DNA of 5,581 nucleotides, taken from contig DATGEO010000026.1 of the NCBI GenBank assembly GCA_035310015.1, positions 1 through 5,581 of the forward strand, in the 5' to 3' direction. The notes under the pieces are model-generated. The model was not told the DNA's origin and ran no database searches. It was given only the letters and a program-made list of their open reading frames with translations. Positions 5,490 through 5,581 of this stretch are shown here, in pieces. Numbering within the stretch: position 1 is the first letter of the stretch; every line of letters begins with the position of its first letter. Both the position numbers and the translations under genes were made by a program. This stretch comes from DATGEO01 sp035310015 (GTDB taxonomy: Bacteria > Chloroflexota > Dormibacteria > Dormibacterales > Dormibacteraceae).

Positions 5490-5581
5490 GCAGCCGCAGG
5501 CCTTCCACATGGAGGTGGCCGACTTCCTCGACGCGTGACGGCCGCGCGGCCTTAACAGCCAGGGTTGGATTCGCGGCCGGC
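5490..5581 (+). repeat. 92-bp perfect direct repeat, copy 2 (runs to window edge)
   Basis: This is base-for-base identical to 4203-4294, offset by 1,287 bp. It repeats the last 15 codons and stop of the alpha/beta hydrolase without the rest of that gene, plus the 43 bp behind it. It follows a 41-bp gap (5449-5489) after the DUF6941-like gene in which I see no gene or terminator. It ends with the window, so its true right boundary is unknown. Confidence 0.95.

Overview
The window is a 5.6 kb piece of a high-GC bacterial chromosome with dense, overlapping genes. Sampled 60-base rows in the first three quarters run about 65-77 % GC. The gene families, the GC content and an apparently leaderless divergent promoter fit an actinobacterium or a GC-rich Chloroflexota/Dormibacterota-type soil bacterium. 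The sequence alone does not settle the phylum, and there is no rRNA, tRNA or CRISPR.

Layout. (1) Positions 34-2545, minus strand: a two-gene ABC exporter operon. The ATPase comes first, and the 538-residue two-half permease overlaps its end by 23 bp. The architecture matches the drug/polyketide-antibiotic exporter type. (2) About 2546-2566: a very compact divergent promoter region. Two -10-like hexamers lie back to back and no Shine-Dalgarno precedes either gene, which suggests leaderless transcripts. (3) Positions 2567-4251, plus strand: a metallo-beta-lactamase-fold hydrolase with a full set of zinc ligands, followed through a GTGA stop/start overlap by a proline-iminopeptidase-like alpha/beta hydrolase with an intact Ser-Asp-His triad. 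Together with the divergent exporter this looks like a small-molecule detoxification or signal-degradation locus; that role is inference. (4) Positions 4370-5448, plus strand: a cassette of lower GC (52-65 % in sampled rows) with a hicA-hicB toxin-antitoxin pair and a DUF6941-like gene. That third gene starts at TTG, 9 nt after the hicB stop and in the same frame.

The most striking feature is a perfect 92-bp direct repeat. Copy 1 (4203-4294) covers the last 15 codons and stop of the alpha/beta hydrolase plus 43 bp downstream. Copy 2 (5490-5581) follows the DUF6941 gene and runs to the window edge. The toxin-antitoxin cassette therefore lies between two identical copies of the 3' end of a host gene. 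This is what site-specific integration into a gene's 3' end, or a 1,287-bp tandem duplication, would leave. A contig-end assembly artefact could look the same and must be excluded.
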